Positions 1 through 6,364 of a DNA stretch of 7,848 bases are shown one piece after another. The stretch lies in contig PMOF01000036.1 of the NCBI GenBank assembly GCA_003162495.1, positions 1 through 7,848 of the forward strand, in the 5' to 3' direction. A program made the translations under genes and the position numbers. The stretch comes from Acidobacteriaceae bacterium (GTDB lineage: Bacteria; Acidobacteriota; Terriglobia; Terriglobales; Acidobacteriaceae). The notes under the pieces were generated by a model. It was not told the origin of the DNA, ran no database searches, and was given only the letters and a program-made list of their open reading frames with translations. Each line of letters opens with the position of its first letter. Position 1 is the stretch's first letter.

Positions 1-573
1 GGGCATCAAGTGATGATGGGGACGAGAACGCCTGCCCGACTTGCCGATTGGATCACGCAGAATGCCGGCGCCTCCGCCGGCACCTTCGCAGCCACGGCGG
101 CCTTTGGCGAGGTGATCGTTCTCTCCGTCAAGGGCAAAGCGGCGGCGGAAGCGCTGGCCCTGGCGGGAGGAGACAACCTGCGCGGAAAACCTGTGATCGA
201 CGTGACCAATCCCATCGAAGATGTCCCTCCAATCAATGGAGTGCTCCGGTTTTTTACCAGCTTCGATGAATCTCTGATGGAGAAACTGCAAAGGGAATTC
301 GAAGGCGCGCATTTCGTCAAGGCTTTCAATTCAGTGGGCGCGCTTTGCATGGTGAATCCCCAGTTCAAGGGCGGCAAGCCGACTATGTTCATCTGCGGCA
401 ACAACGAGGCGGCCAAGAAGACGGTGAGTGGAATTCTCGATCAGTTTGGCTGGGAAACGGCCGACATGGGCAAGGTGGAAGCGGCGCGCGCCATCGAGCC
501 TTTGTGCATGTTATGGTGCATCTCCGGATTTACGCGCAACCAGTGGAGCCACGCGTTCAAGTTGCTGACGTAG
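1..573 (+). CDS. NADP/F420-type dinucleotide-binding oxidoreductase, 5'-truncated
   Basis: The reading frame is open to the window edge, so the gene starts upstream and only about 190 C-terminal residues are visible. The first codons read GHQVMMGTRTP, which matches the end of the first Rossmann beta-alpha-beta unit of the predicted dinucleotide-binding enzymes (COG2085, NADP oxidoreductase coenzyme F420-dependent family). The GxGxxG loop should lie just upstream. Other family marks are VIDVTNPI, the HFVKAFNSVG segment, MFICGNNEAAKK, and DMGKVEAARAIEPLCMLW near the C terminus. Members bind NADP(H); some reduce coenzyme F420, but for most the substrate is unknown, so no specific reaction is claimed. 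The GTG/ATG codons at 10-18 are internal codons and not the real start. It converges on fabH with a 17-bp gap and no visible terminator. Confidence 0.85.
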   Translation, partial: GHQVMMGTRTPARLADWITQNAGASAGTFAATAAFGEVIVLSVKGKAAAEALALAGGDNLRGKPVIDVTNPIEDVPPINGVLRFFTSFDESLMEKLQREFEGAHFVKAFNSVGALCMVNPQFKGGKPTMFICGNNEAAKKTVSGILDQFGWETADMGKVEAARAIEPLCMLWCISGFTRNQWSHAFKLLT

Positions 574-590
574 AAACCTGCCGCTGCCTT

Positions 591-1607
591 TTAAATCTCC
601 CAACGCAACAGGGCAGCGCCCACGGTAAATCCGGCGCCTACCGCGGCCAGCAGCACCAGGTCGCCTTTTTTCAGCTTGCCCTGTTCGACGGCGGTCTCCA
701 TGGCCAGCGGAATGGTTCCGCCCGACGTATTGCCGTACTTCTCAATATTGATAATCACCCGCTCCGGGTCCATCCCCAGGCGGTCTGCCGTAGCGGTAAT
801 AATCCGTTTGTTGGCCTGATGGGGAATGAAGCAATCCAGGTCCGCGCCGGTTACGCCATTGCGATCCAGCACACGGGTGGTCACCTCAGCCATCTTGCGC
901 ACGGCAAACTTGTAAACCGCCTGGCCATCCTGATAAATGAAATGCATTCCCGCATCGATAGTCTCGTGTGTGCTGGGATTCAGGCTGCCGCCGCCCTTCA
1001 GATTCAGAGCCACGCCGCCCGATCCATCGACCTCGTGTACAAAGTCGATGAGGCCAATCTCGCCCTCTTCGGCCGGCTCCAGCAGCACGGCTCCAGCGCC
1101 ATCGCCGAATAACACGCAAGTAGAACGGTCGGTGTAGTCAGTCATGCGGGTGTTAGCATCGGCGCCAATCACCAGCACCTTGGCATGCGCCCCGCTTTCC
1201 ACCAGCTTTGCGCCCGCCTGCAATGCAAACACAAATCCAGAGCAGCCGGCCGAGACATCGAATCCCCACGCACCCTTGGCGCCGATCTTGTCCTGCACCA
1301 GGCAGGCTGTGGACGGGAACATCATGTCCGGTGTTACCGTGCCCACCAGGATCGCCTCCACTTCGCTGGGCTCAATGCCCCGCGCCGCCAGGCATTTTTT
1401 TGCCGCCTCCACGCACATATCGCTGGTGCCCAGCCCCGCCGCCAACTTGTGCCGCTCGCGAATGCCGGTGCGATCCACGATCCACTGATCGTTGGTGTCC
1501 ACCAGCTTTTCCAGGTCTTTATTGGTAATCAAGTCGGGGGGAACGTAGGTCCCGAGCGCCGAAATCTTTGCGCGCCGGCCCACCACAGGACGAACGGTGA
1601 GGGTCAA
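591..1607 (-). CDS. fabH: beta-ketoacyl-ACP synthase III (FabH)
   Basis: FabH condenses an acyl-CoA primer, usually acetyl-CoA, with malonyl-ACP in the cytoplasm to begin type II fatty acid synthesis. The 338-residue protein has the usual family length. The thiolase-fold catalytic triad is complete: Cys122 in SAGCSGF, His263 in IPHQAN and Asn293 in YGNTSGG. The N-terminal [13 protein letters not shown], the GDGAGAVLL segment and the C-terminal [14 protein letters not shown] are typical. The start is TTG at 1607, supported by GGAGA (1618-1614 on the minus strand) six bases upstream. An ATG five bases further upstream (1612) is out of frame and hits a stop after two codons. The gene stands alone rather than in a fab cluster within the window; a minus-strand SRP RNA gene lies upstream. 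Some family members start branched chains or act in secondary metabolism, but nothing here suggests that. Confidence 0.96.
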   Translation of the reverse strand: MTLTVRPVVGRRAKISALGTYVPPDLITNKDLEKLVDTNDQWIVDRTGIRERHKLAAGLGTSDMCVEAAKKCLAARGIEPSEVEAILVGTVTPDMMFPSTACLVQDKIGAKGAWGFDVSAGCSGFVFALQAGAKLVESGAHAKVLVIGADANTRMTDYTDRSTCVLFGDGAGAVLLEPAEEGEIGLIDFVHEVDGSGGVALNLKGGGSLNPSTHETIDAGMHFIYQDGQAVYKFAVRKMAEVTTRVLDRNGVTGADLDCFIPHQANKRIITATADRLGMDPERVIINIEKYGNTSGGTIPLAMETAVEQGKLKKGDLVLLAAVGAGFTVGAALLRWEI

Positions 1608-1613
1608 TGCATT

Positions 1614-1618
1614 TCTCC
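1614..1618 (-). promoter_or_regulatory. fabH ribosome binding site
   Basis: GGAGA on the minus strand lies six bases before the TTG at 1607. It decides the start in favour of TTG: the neighbouring ATG at 1612 is only one base from this motif and reads ATG-CAT-TGA. Confidence 0.7.
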
Positions 1619-1622
1619 GTGT

Positions 1623-1777
1623 TGAAGGGGACGAGCTTTAGCTCGTCCGTTTAGAGCCGATTCTGATTTTCGGCTTTAGCCGCCGAGGGAATGCAAGTAA
1701 TTGCAAAATACCGCCCTCAGGGGCTAAGGCCCCGGCTGCAGTGCCTTTTATATACGAGCTGAAGCCCGTACCCTTCA
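1623..1777. repeat. palindromic REP/MITE-like element with four related hairpin cores
   Basis: The outer arms at 1623-1646 and 1754-1777 are inverted copies matching at 21 of 24 positions by eye, both carrying TGAAGGG...GCTCGT. Inside lies a second inverted pair (about 1672-1689 and 1713-1730) with the pattern GGCYTTAGCC followed by GAGGG. Copy 1 is itself a perfect hairpin: GGACGAGC (1629-1636), loop TTTA, GCTCGTCC (1641-1648). Copies 1 and 2 read GCTTTAGC; copies 3 and 4 read the reverse complement type GCTAAGGC/GCTGAAGC. Nested cores in opposite orientations suggest a REP/BIME-type or MITE-type intergenic repeat. There is no transposase here, and genome-wide copy number cannot be seen from one window. 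Confidence 0.7.
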
Positions 1778-1826
1778 CCCAATTCCGAGTTCTCGAGGTC
1801 GTACTCTGGGCGCGCAATGTGTCGCC

Positions 1827-1859
1827 AAAAAAGTACCGGGTGACCTACTGCGCCCGTAC
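1827..1859 (-). terminator. possible intrinsic terminator of the SRP RNA gene
   Basis: On the minus strand GUACGGG (1859-1853) can pair with CCCGGUAC (1840-1833) with one bulged G, and a run of six U (1832-1827) follows directly. This local hairpin competes with the long-range terminal helix of the mature RNA, so it would act only during transcription. The 12-base loop and the bulge make it a moderate candidate. Confidence 0.45.
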
Positions 1860-1929
1860 TAGCCCGTTACCGTTGCTTCCTTCCGGACCTGGCGGGGTTG
1901 GCGGGATTACGTCGCGTAGGACCCGGCAC
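1833..1929 (-). ncRNA. ffs: signal recognition particle RNA, small bacterial (4.5S) type
   Basis: On the minus strand this stretch carries the conserved SRP domain IV core: AGGUCC (1890-1885), GGAA tetraloop (1884-1881), then GGAAGCA (1880-1874). This core binds the M domain of Ffh. The two ends pair as a nine-base terminal helix, GUGCCGGGU (1929-1921) with ACCCGGUAC (1841-1833). The helix continues inward with CCUAC pairing to GUAGG and GCG with CGC. The roughly 97-nt length fits the small single-hairpin SRP RNA without an Alu domain. It would guide co-translational membrane insertion of proteins together with Ffh and FtsY, neither of which is in the window. Ends are set from base pairing and may be off by a few bases. 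Confidence 0.93.
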
Positions 1930-1935
1930 TGATTG

Positions 1936-1941
1936 ATTTTA
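1936..1941 (-). promoter_or_regulatory. probable -10 box of the SRP RNA gene
   Basis: TAAAAT on the minus strand ends seven bases before the inferred RNA 5' end at 1929, the right distance for a sigma-70 -10 box. I see no convincing TTGACA-like -35 at 16-18 bases; the nearest T-rich hexamer, TTCGCC, is about 20 bases upstream. Confidence 0.45.
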
Positions 1942-2002
1942 CCACCTCGAATGGGTCGCCTGGCGAACGCTGATCCGCGATCTCTGGCCCCGCTTTTCCG
2001 CA

Positions 2003-2031
2003 TTCACACGCCAAATCAAATGGAGTAATCT
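2003..2031 (+). promoter_or_regulatory. candidate sigma-70 promoter for the TPR genes
   Basis: TTCACA (2003-2008, one mismatch to TTGACA) is followed after exactly 17 bases by TAATCT (2026-2031). Transcription would begin near 2038, about 30 bases before the first TPR start codon. The -35 is good and the -10 only fair. It diverges from the SRP RNA promoter. Confidence 0.45.
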
Positions 2032-2070
2032 TTCCCGGTCGGTAAAACACTGTCCTAAGGAGTCAGCGAA

Positions 2071-2955
2071 ATGAAGCGTCAGCATGTATTACTCTTGGGT
2101 TCGGTCCTGCTGCTCGTCGCGCCCGTTCTTGCGCAAGGTTTGCCTCCGCTGGGAGAGCCCGCGAGGCCGACCCCCCAGTCCCCAGCTCCTGCCGCCGGAG
2201 CTTCGGCTAGTCTGACCGTGGCCGCGGCTAACGCAGACCTGAAAACGGCTCGTACCGCCAACCAGGAAAAGCGCTACTCCGACGCCGAAACACTCATGCT
2301 CAAGGACACGGCTGCCAGACCCGAGATGCCCTATCTGTGGATCGAGCTGGGCCTGGCTCAACTCGGCGCCAAGAAATACCCGGACGCCGAGGTGAGCTTC
2401 AAGGCCGCGCTCGGAAATGGCCCGGCGCCGGCGGGTGGATCCTCGTCTGGAGGCTTTTACGCGGCCGATGGAAAGGGAACACATTCCGGCGTCAACATAT
2501 CCGGGCAACAGGCCACGTCAAACGGGAAAGACAATTCCGAGATTGATGGAATCAGCTACGCGAGCCTGGGAGAGGTGTACATTCATACCAACCATATTCC
2601 CGAAGCCAAGGCAGCGTACGACGAGGCAGTCAAGGCCAACCCTGCACAGGCTGCTTTGTATCTGCGCAATGAGACGATCTTCTTTCTTCAGGCAGGCAAC
2701 GCCGTGGAACAGGTTGAAGCTGCCAGCATGGCCATTGCCGTCGATCCCACCCGCGCTGTCCTCTACTTCTACAAGGGTCAGGGCCTCGCGGCCCAGGCCA
2801 CTATCGACGCCAAAACCCAGAAGCTGATCCTGCCCGCAGGCTGCGCCGAAGCGCTGCAGAAATACCTGGATCTCGATCCTTCGGGCCCGTATGCAGCCGA
2901 TGCCAAGGGCATGCTGACCGCGGCAGGCATCCCCTTTATGCCAGGCAAAAAGTAG
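2071..2955 (+). CDS. exported TPR-repeat protein (first of a tandem pair)
   Basis: The 294-residue protein starts at ATG, with AAGGAG (2057-2062) eight bases upstream. Residues 1-21 form a signal peptide (positive start, Leu/Val core, VLA before Gln22), so it is probably periplasmic or surface-exposed. A Pro/Ala-rich linker runs to about residue 50. TPR-like helix pairs follow at about 54-118, interrupted by a Gly/Ser/Asn-rich insert (119-158), then more repeats at about 159-226 and 227-270. After a TPR helix comes a distinctive block, TIDAKTQKLILPAGCAEALQ, which contains the only cysteine (258). TPR proteins usually scaffold protein contacts; no partner or enzyme activity can be inferred. 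It is clearly paralogous to the next gene, which begins 54 bases downstream, and the two are probably co-transcribed. Confidence 0.88.
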   Translation: MKRQHVLLLGSVLLLVAPVLAQGLPPLGEPARPTPQSPAPAAGASASLTVAAANADLKTARTANQEKRYSDAETLMLKDTAARPEMPYLWIELGLAQLGAKKYPDAEVSFKAALGNGPAPAGGSSSGGFYAADGKGTHSGVNISGQQATSNGKDNSEIDGISYASLGEVYIHTNHIPEAKAAYDEAVKANPAQAALYLRNETIFFLQAGNAVEQVEAASMAIAVDPTRAVLYFYKGQGLAAQATIDAKTQKLILPAGCAEALQKYLDLDPSGPYAADAKGMLTAAGIPFMPGKK

Positions 2956-2972
2956 GTCGCTTCGGTCGCTTC
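2955..2972 (+). repeat. 9-bp tandem repeat between the TPR genes
   Basis: GGTCGCTTC occurs twice head to tail (2955-2963 and 2964-2972), starting at the last base of the first TPR stop codon. It has no terminator-like or promoter-like property that I can see. Confidence 0.6.
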
Positions 2973-3009
2973 GGCGCGCGGCTTTCCCGGATTTATGATT
3001 CCCTCGTAA

Positions 3010-3942
3010 ATGAGCGTTGGTATCAGAGGTGCTTCGTTGAAGCCATCGTTAGTTTGCTCCATCGTTTTTGTCTTTTTATTCCCAATTGCATGGGGGCAGC
3101 AGGACGGCGCGCCGCAGCCGGCGCCGTCTCCAACACCCGCATCGGTTCCTTCGACTGGAGCCGGATCGGTTACAAAGAAGGACGCTGGAAGCGTAAATGC
3201 CGATCTACTGGCCGCGAGGGCTGCGACAAAAGAGCAGCGCTACGGAGACTCCGAGACGCTGATGGAGAAGGTCACGCAGTCCAATCCCAACCTGGTTCTT
3301 CCCTGGATCGAGTTAGGACTGGCGCAAATGGGTCTGGAGAAGTATGACGCTGCGGAAAATAGCTTTAAGATCGCGCTGGGCATTGACCCTGTTTCGCAAT
3401 CCAGGGCACACAACGACGACTTCTATCAGCGGCCGGACGCGCCGGGAGTGGTGGCCCCCGGAGCCATGCGCGCATCCCGTAACACTGCAGGGGGATCCGC
3501 AAACACCGGCGCAATTCGCACCCCCGACGCCCTGGGCACCGCTTACTCGAGCCTGGGTGAGATCTACATCCATGAAAAAAAGTTCCCCGAGGCGCAGTCG
3601 GCCTTCGACACTGCGGTGAAGGACAATCCAGCGGGGGAGGCGCTCTACCGCCGCAACGAGATGATCTTCTTCTTCAAGACCGGAAATGCAGACGGTCAGC
3701 TTGCGGCGGCCAACCAGGCAATCGCTGTTGATCCAACACGCGCCATGCTGTACTACTTCAAAGGCCAGGCGCTGGTTTCCAATGCCACCGTCGATCCCAA
3801 AACGCAGAAAATCGTTCTGCCGCCGGGCTGCGCCGAGGCCTATGAGAAGTACCTGCAACTGGACCCCAACGGACAGTTTTCCGCCGACGCGCGGGGTGTG
3901 CTCGCTGCCGCCGGAGTCACTGTAAATGCCGGCAAGAAGTAG
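3010..3942 (+). CDS. exported TPR-repeat protein (second of a tandem pair)
   Basis: This is a paralogue of the upstream protein with the same layout. It has a signal peptide ending near AWG-QQ (residue 29), a Pro/Ser/Thr linker, TPR-like pairs at about 63-126, a variable insert (127-172), TPR-like repeats at about 173-240 and 241-288, and the shared block VDPKTQKIVLPPGCAEAYEK. Cys274 is the only cysteine in the mature protein and matches Cys258 of the neighbour. Over the last 120 residues well over half the positions are identical by eye. The ATG at 3010 follows an in-frame TAA and has no ribosome binding site. The in-frame TTG at 3037 has AGAGGTG five bases upstream and gives MKPSL, a leader the same length as the paralogue's, so I think TTG is the likelier start (301 residues). 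Function is unknown beyond a probable scaffolding role in the envelope. Confidence 0.87.
   Translation: MSVGIRGASLKPSLVCSIVFVFLFPIAWGQQDGAPQPAPSPTPASVPSTGAGSVTKKDAGSVNADLLAARAATKEQRYGDSETLMEKVTQSNPNLVLPWIELGLAQMGLEKYDAAENSFKIALGIDPVSQSRAHNDDFYQRPDAPGVVAPGAMRASRNTAGGSANTGAIRTPDALGTAYSSLGEIYIHEKKFPEAQSAFDTAVKDNPAGEALYRRNEMIFFFKTGNADGQLAAANQAIAVDPTRAMLYYFKGQALVSNATVDPKTQKIVLPPGCAEAYEKYLQLDPNGQFSADARGVLAAAGVTVNAGKK
3025..3031 (+). promoter_or_regulatory. ribosome binding site favouring the TTG start of the second TPR gene
   Basis: AGAGGTG lies five bases before the in-frame TTG at 3037, inside the longer reading frame that begins with ATG at 3010. It points to the later start. Confidence 0.55.
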
Positions 3943-3959
3943 CGATCGTTCAACATAGA

Positions 3960-3998
3960 ACAGCCCGCGGCTGAGCATGAATCTCAGCCGTGGGCTGT
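3960..3998 (+). terminator. strong hairpin after the TPR genes, reaching the rimO start
   Basis: Two 16-base arms (3960-3975 and 3983-3998, beginning ACAGCCCGCGG and CTCAGCCGTGG) pair completely apart from one G-U, around a 7-base loop. No T run follows, so it is not a textbook intrinsic terminator on the plus strand. It could protect the 3' end of the TPR message, act as a partial terminator, or shape translation of rimO, whose most upstream possible GTG start (3997) lies in the arm. Confidence 0.5.
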
Positions 3999-5595
3999 GA
4001 AGAATGCCCATTCCCGATACAATGGAAGTGTGAGCAAACTTTCCCCACCCACGGCTCCTACCGTGGGCTTTATTTCGTTAGGCTGTCCGAAAAACCTCGT
4101 CGACTCCGAGGTGATGATGGGCCTGCTCGATCGCGCCGGCGCGCGGCTCACGGCTCATCCCGAAGAAGCCGAAATCCTGGTGGTAAACACGTGCAGCTTT
4201 ATTGACACCGCCAAGCAGGAATCGGTCGACACCATCCTCGAGATGGCCCGCTTCAAGACTGCCGGGTCCGCAAAGAAGTTGATCGTGGCCGGCTGCCTGG
4301 TGGAGCGCTACCGCGACGAGATCCGGAAAAGCATTCCGGAAGTCGACGCCGTGGTCGGCACCGGAGAACTGGAATCCATTCTAGAAGCCGCCGGGCTGGG
4401 CAGAATTGGACCGAATGCGCCGGCCACAGCATTGGCATCGATTTCTCCATTCAACATTCTTACCGCCAACGGCCATGCCGAGGTTCGTCCCGGCGTCGAA
4501 TCGCGCGCCGCAACGCATAAGGCCGTGCAGCCGGCTTTCAGGCCCGAAGGCGACCTGCGCGAACAGCAGGGCCGTTTCAGCCGCGACGACTGGAAGGGCG
4601 CGACGCATCTGCTGCCCACCTATCTCTACGACGAATCGACGCCGCGCTTTCTGACCACTCCCAAATCTTCAGCCTATATAAAGATCGCCGAGGGTTGCGA
4701 CCACCCCTGCACCTTCTGCGTAATTCCCAACCTGCGCGGCAAATTCCGGTCGCGAAGGTTTGAATCGGTGGTTGCCGAAGCTCAGCAACTCGTGGCCCGA
4801 GGCGTGGAAGAGATCACGCTCATCGGGCAGGACACGACCTGCTACGGCGAAGACCTGGGCATCAAGGACGGCCTGGCCACGCTGCTTGATTCGCTGGCGC
4901 GCATCGACGGGCTGCGTTGGCTGCGCTTCCTCTACGCTTATCCGAATCGCATTACCGGTAGACTGCTCGACACGATTGCGAAGCACGACAACATCTGCAA
5001 GTATCTCGACGTGCCGCTGCAGCACGCGTCGCCGGCAGTCTTGAAAACGATGAAGCGTGGCGCAGGCGCGGAGATTTTCCTGAAGACGCTGGAAAAGGTT
5101 CGCGCCGCCGTTCCCGGCATCGCTCTCCGCACTTCGTTCATCGTCGGCTTCCCCGGCGAGTCGCTCCGCGACTTTGAACTTTTGGAAGAGTTCATCACTG
5201 AGGCCAGGTTCGACTGGCTCGGCGTTTTCAGCTACTCCGACGAAGAGGGCTCAGGGGCATTTTCGCTCGATGCCAAAATTCCCAGGCGCACCATCGAGTC
5301 GCGGAAGCGCCGGCTGATGAAGCTGCAGCAATCCATCTCCAAGCGCGCCAAGCAGCAGTGGGTCGGCCGCGAGTTAGTGGTCCTGGCCGAGGGTGAGAGC
5401 GAGGAGACGCCGATGCTTTGGGAAGGCCGCACCCAGTTCCACGCCCCTGAAATCGATGGCAAGGTTTACATCAACGACTTCGCCGACCTGGGCGAGAACG
5501 TGACCTGTCTCGAACCCGGCCGCTTTTACAAAGCTGAAATCACCGACGCTCACGAATACGACGTAGTGGCCCGCGTGGTCTCTGGTCCGCTGTAG
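3997..5595 (+). CDS. rimO: ribosomal protein S12 methylthiotransferase RimO
   Basis: RimO is a radical-SAM enzyme that adds a methylthio group to the conserved aspartate of ribosomal protein S12 in the cytoplasm. Domains in order are an N-terminal methylthiotransferase domain (about 22-135) with cluster cysteines 30, 66 and 100 (SLGCPKN, VNTCSF, VAGCL); a radical-SAM domain with C234xxxC238xxC241; and a C-terminal TRAM domain (about 455-532). SLGCPKNLVDSE and EGCDHPCTFCVIPNLRGK favour RimO over the related MiaB. At 532 residues it is longer than the roughly 440 usual, mainly from an Ala/Arg-rich linker of about 90 residues (135-224), some 50 more than normal. The start is unsure: GTG 3997 lies in a hairpin arm without a binding site, while GTG 4030 (521 residues) is preceded by GGAAG, although very close. 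It heads the operon with yacG and pgpA. Confidence 0.95.
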   Translation: MKNAHSRYNGSVSKLSPPTAPTVGFISLGCPKNLVDSEVMMGLLDRAGARLTAHPEEAEILVVNTCSFIDTAKQESVDTILEMARFKTAGSAKKLIVAGCLVERYRDEIRKSIPEVDAVVGTGELESILEAAGLGRIGPNAPATALASISPFNILTANGHAEVRPGVESRAATHKAVQPAFRPEGDLREQQGRFSRDDWKGATHLLPTYLYDESTPRFLTTPKSSAYIKIAEGCDHPCTFCVIPNLRGKFRSRRFESVVAEAQQLVARGVEEITLIGQDTTCYGEDLGIKDGLATLLDSLARIDGLRWLRFLYAYPNRITGRLLDTIAKHDNICKYLDVPLQHASPAVLKTMKRGAGAEIFLKTLEKVRAAVPGIALRTSFIVGFPGESLRDFELLEEFITEARFDWLGVFSYSDEEGSGAFSLDAKIPRRTIESRKRRLMKLQQSISKRAKQQWVGRELVVLAEGESEETPMLWEGRTQFHAPEIDGKVYINDFADLGENVTCLEPGRFYKAEITDAHEYDVVARVVSGPL

Positions 5596-5609
5596 AGTGG
5601 AATAGATCC

Positions 5610-5843
5610 ATGCCCGCAAAGAAAAAATCCGCCAAACTTCTTCGCTGCCCCACATGCGGCATGTTGGTTCGCCTCAACGACGAAGACTACCCCTTCTGCA
5701 GCGACCGCTGCCGCAAGATCGACCTGGGCAAGTGGGCTATGGGCGTCTACAAAATCAGCTCCCCGATCCTGGACCCTGAGGTGTTGGAAGACCTTGGGGA
5801 GTTGGGCGGCGGGCGTCGCGACAGAGACTCCGATGACGACTGA
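5610..5843 (+). CDS. yacG: YacG-family zinc protein, DNA gyrase inhibitor family
   Basis: This 77-residue protein has the treble-clef zinc site of the YacG family: Cys13-Pro-Thr-Cys16 and Cys30-x3-Cys34, with the typical FCSDRCRKIDLGKW. In Escherichia coli YacG binds GyrB and inhibits gyrase; the same role here is inferred from the family. The N terminus is Lys-rich (MPAKKKSAK), and the tail is Gly/Arg then Asp-rich (GGGRRDRDSDDD), both variable in the family. It starts 14 bases after the rimO stop, with a weak GAGTGGA eight bases before the ATG, and its last 11 bases overlap pgpA. It probably belongs to the rimO-pgpA transcript. Confidence 0.93.
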   Translation: MPAKKKSAKLLRCPTCGMLVRLNDEDYPFCSDRCRKIDLGKWAMGVYKISSPILDPEVLEDLGELGGGRRDRDSDDD

Positions 5844-6351
5844 TCGCCAACCGGCCACGACTCCTGCGCAAAGCAAGAAACCAAAAGCGAAGTGGGCGTG
5901 GACCATCGCCACCTTCTTCGGCGCAGGGCTGGGCAAGCCCGGTCCAGGCACCTGGGGGTCGGTGGCTGCCGTTCTGCTTTGGGCCGCTTACGCCAAATTT
6001 ATCCATCCCACGCCGCACGCTCTGCTCTTCGCCCTTGCCGTAGGCATTGTTCTGGCCATCGTTGTCGGCGTTCCGGCAGCCTCCATCGCGGCACGCGAAT
6101 CGGGCCGCAAAGACCCGCAATTTGTGGTCATAGACGAGGTCGCCGGCCAATGGATCGCTCTGCTCTTCAGTCCTTTCGACCTGCGCCACGGCCTGATCGC
6201 TTTGGCCCTCTTCCGCCTCTTCGATATCGTCAAACCTTTTCCGGCCCGGCAGCTTGAGAGTCTCCCCGAGGGCTGGGGCATTGTCTTCGATGACGTGGCC
6301 GCGGGGCTGTATGCTTTGGGTGTAGCATCGCTGTTACGCATTTGGTTCTAG
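5833..6351 (+). CDS. pgpA: phosphatidylglycerophosphatase A
   Basis: PgpA removes the phosphate from phosphatidylglycerol phosphate at the inner membrane, giving phosphatidylglycerol. Family motifs are all present: GAGLGKPGPGTWGS near the N terminus, VIDEVAGQWIAL in the middle, and RLFDIVKPFPARQLE followed by GWGIVFDDVAAGL. Hydrophobic stretches at about residues 40-80 and at the C terminus fit membrane segments. I chose ATG 5833, which gives 172 residues, the usual length, and overlaps the yacG stop by 11 bases, a sign of translational coupling. The frame stays open upstream to a TTG at 5794 inside yacG, but this would add 13 residues with no family support. The next gene follows after 13 bases. 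Confidence 0.94.
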   Translation: MTTDRQPATTPAQSKKPKAKWAWTIATFFGAGLGKPGPGTWGSVAAVLLWAAYAKFIHPTPHALLFALAVGIVLAIVVGVPAASIAARESGRKDPQFVVIDEVAGQWIALLFSPFDLRHGLIALALFRLFDIVKPFPARQLESLPEGWGIVFDDVAAGLYALGVASLLRIWF

Positions 6352-6364
6352 AGGGTCTGCCTAC

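Larger units (their letters stand above)
1608..2070. other. gene-free stretch between fabH and the first TPR gene
   Basis: There is no protein gene in these 463 bases. They hold the fabH leader, a palindromic repeat element (1623-1777), an SRP RNA gene read leftward (1833-1929) with its U-run, a probable -10 for that RNA (1936-1941), and a promoter plus ribosome binding site for the rightward TPR gene. An open frame at 1741-1932 merely runs across the RNA gene. Confidence 0.8.

Noticed and set aside
345..1112. Plus-strand open frame of 255 codons across the oxidoreductase end and fabH
   Set aside because: It crosses two well-supported genes in other frames and has no domain; FabH has its full catalytic triad on the opposite strand.
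1741..1932. Small plus-strand open frame of 63 codons
   Set aside because: It runs across the SRP RNA gene and part of the palindromic repeat; its sequence is explained by RNA base pairing.
3313..4011. Minus-strand open frame of 232 codons opposite the second TPR gene
   Set aside because: It is a shadow of a gene with a signal peptide and paralogue support; no motif is seen in it.
5794..5832. Longer pgpA start (TTG 5794)
   Set aside because: It would add 13 residues from within yacG without family support; ATG 5833 gives the usual length and a coupled overlap.
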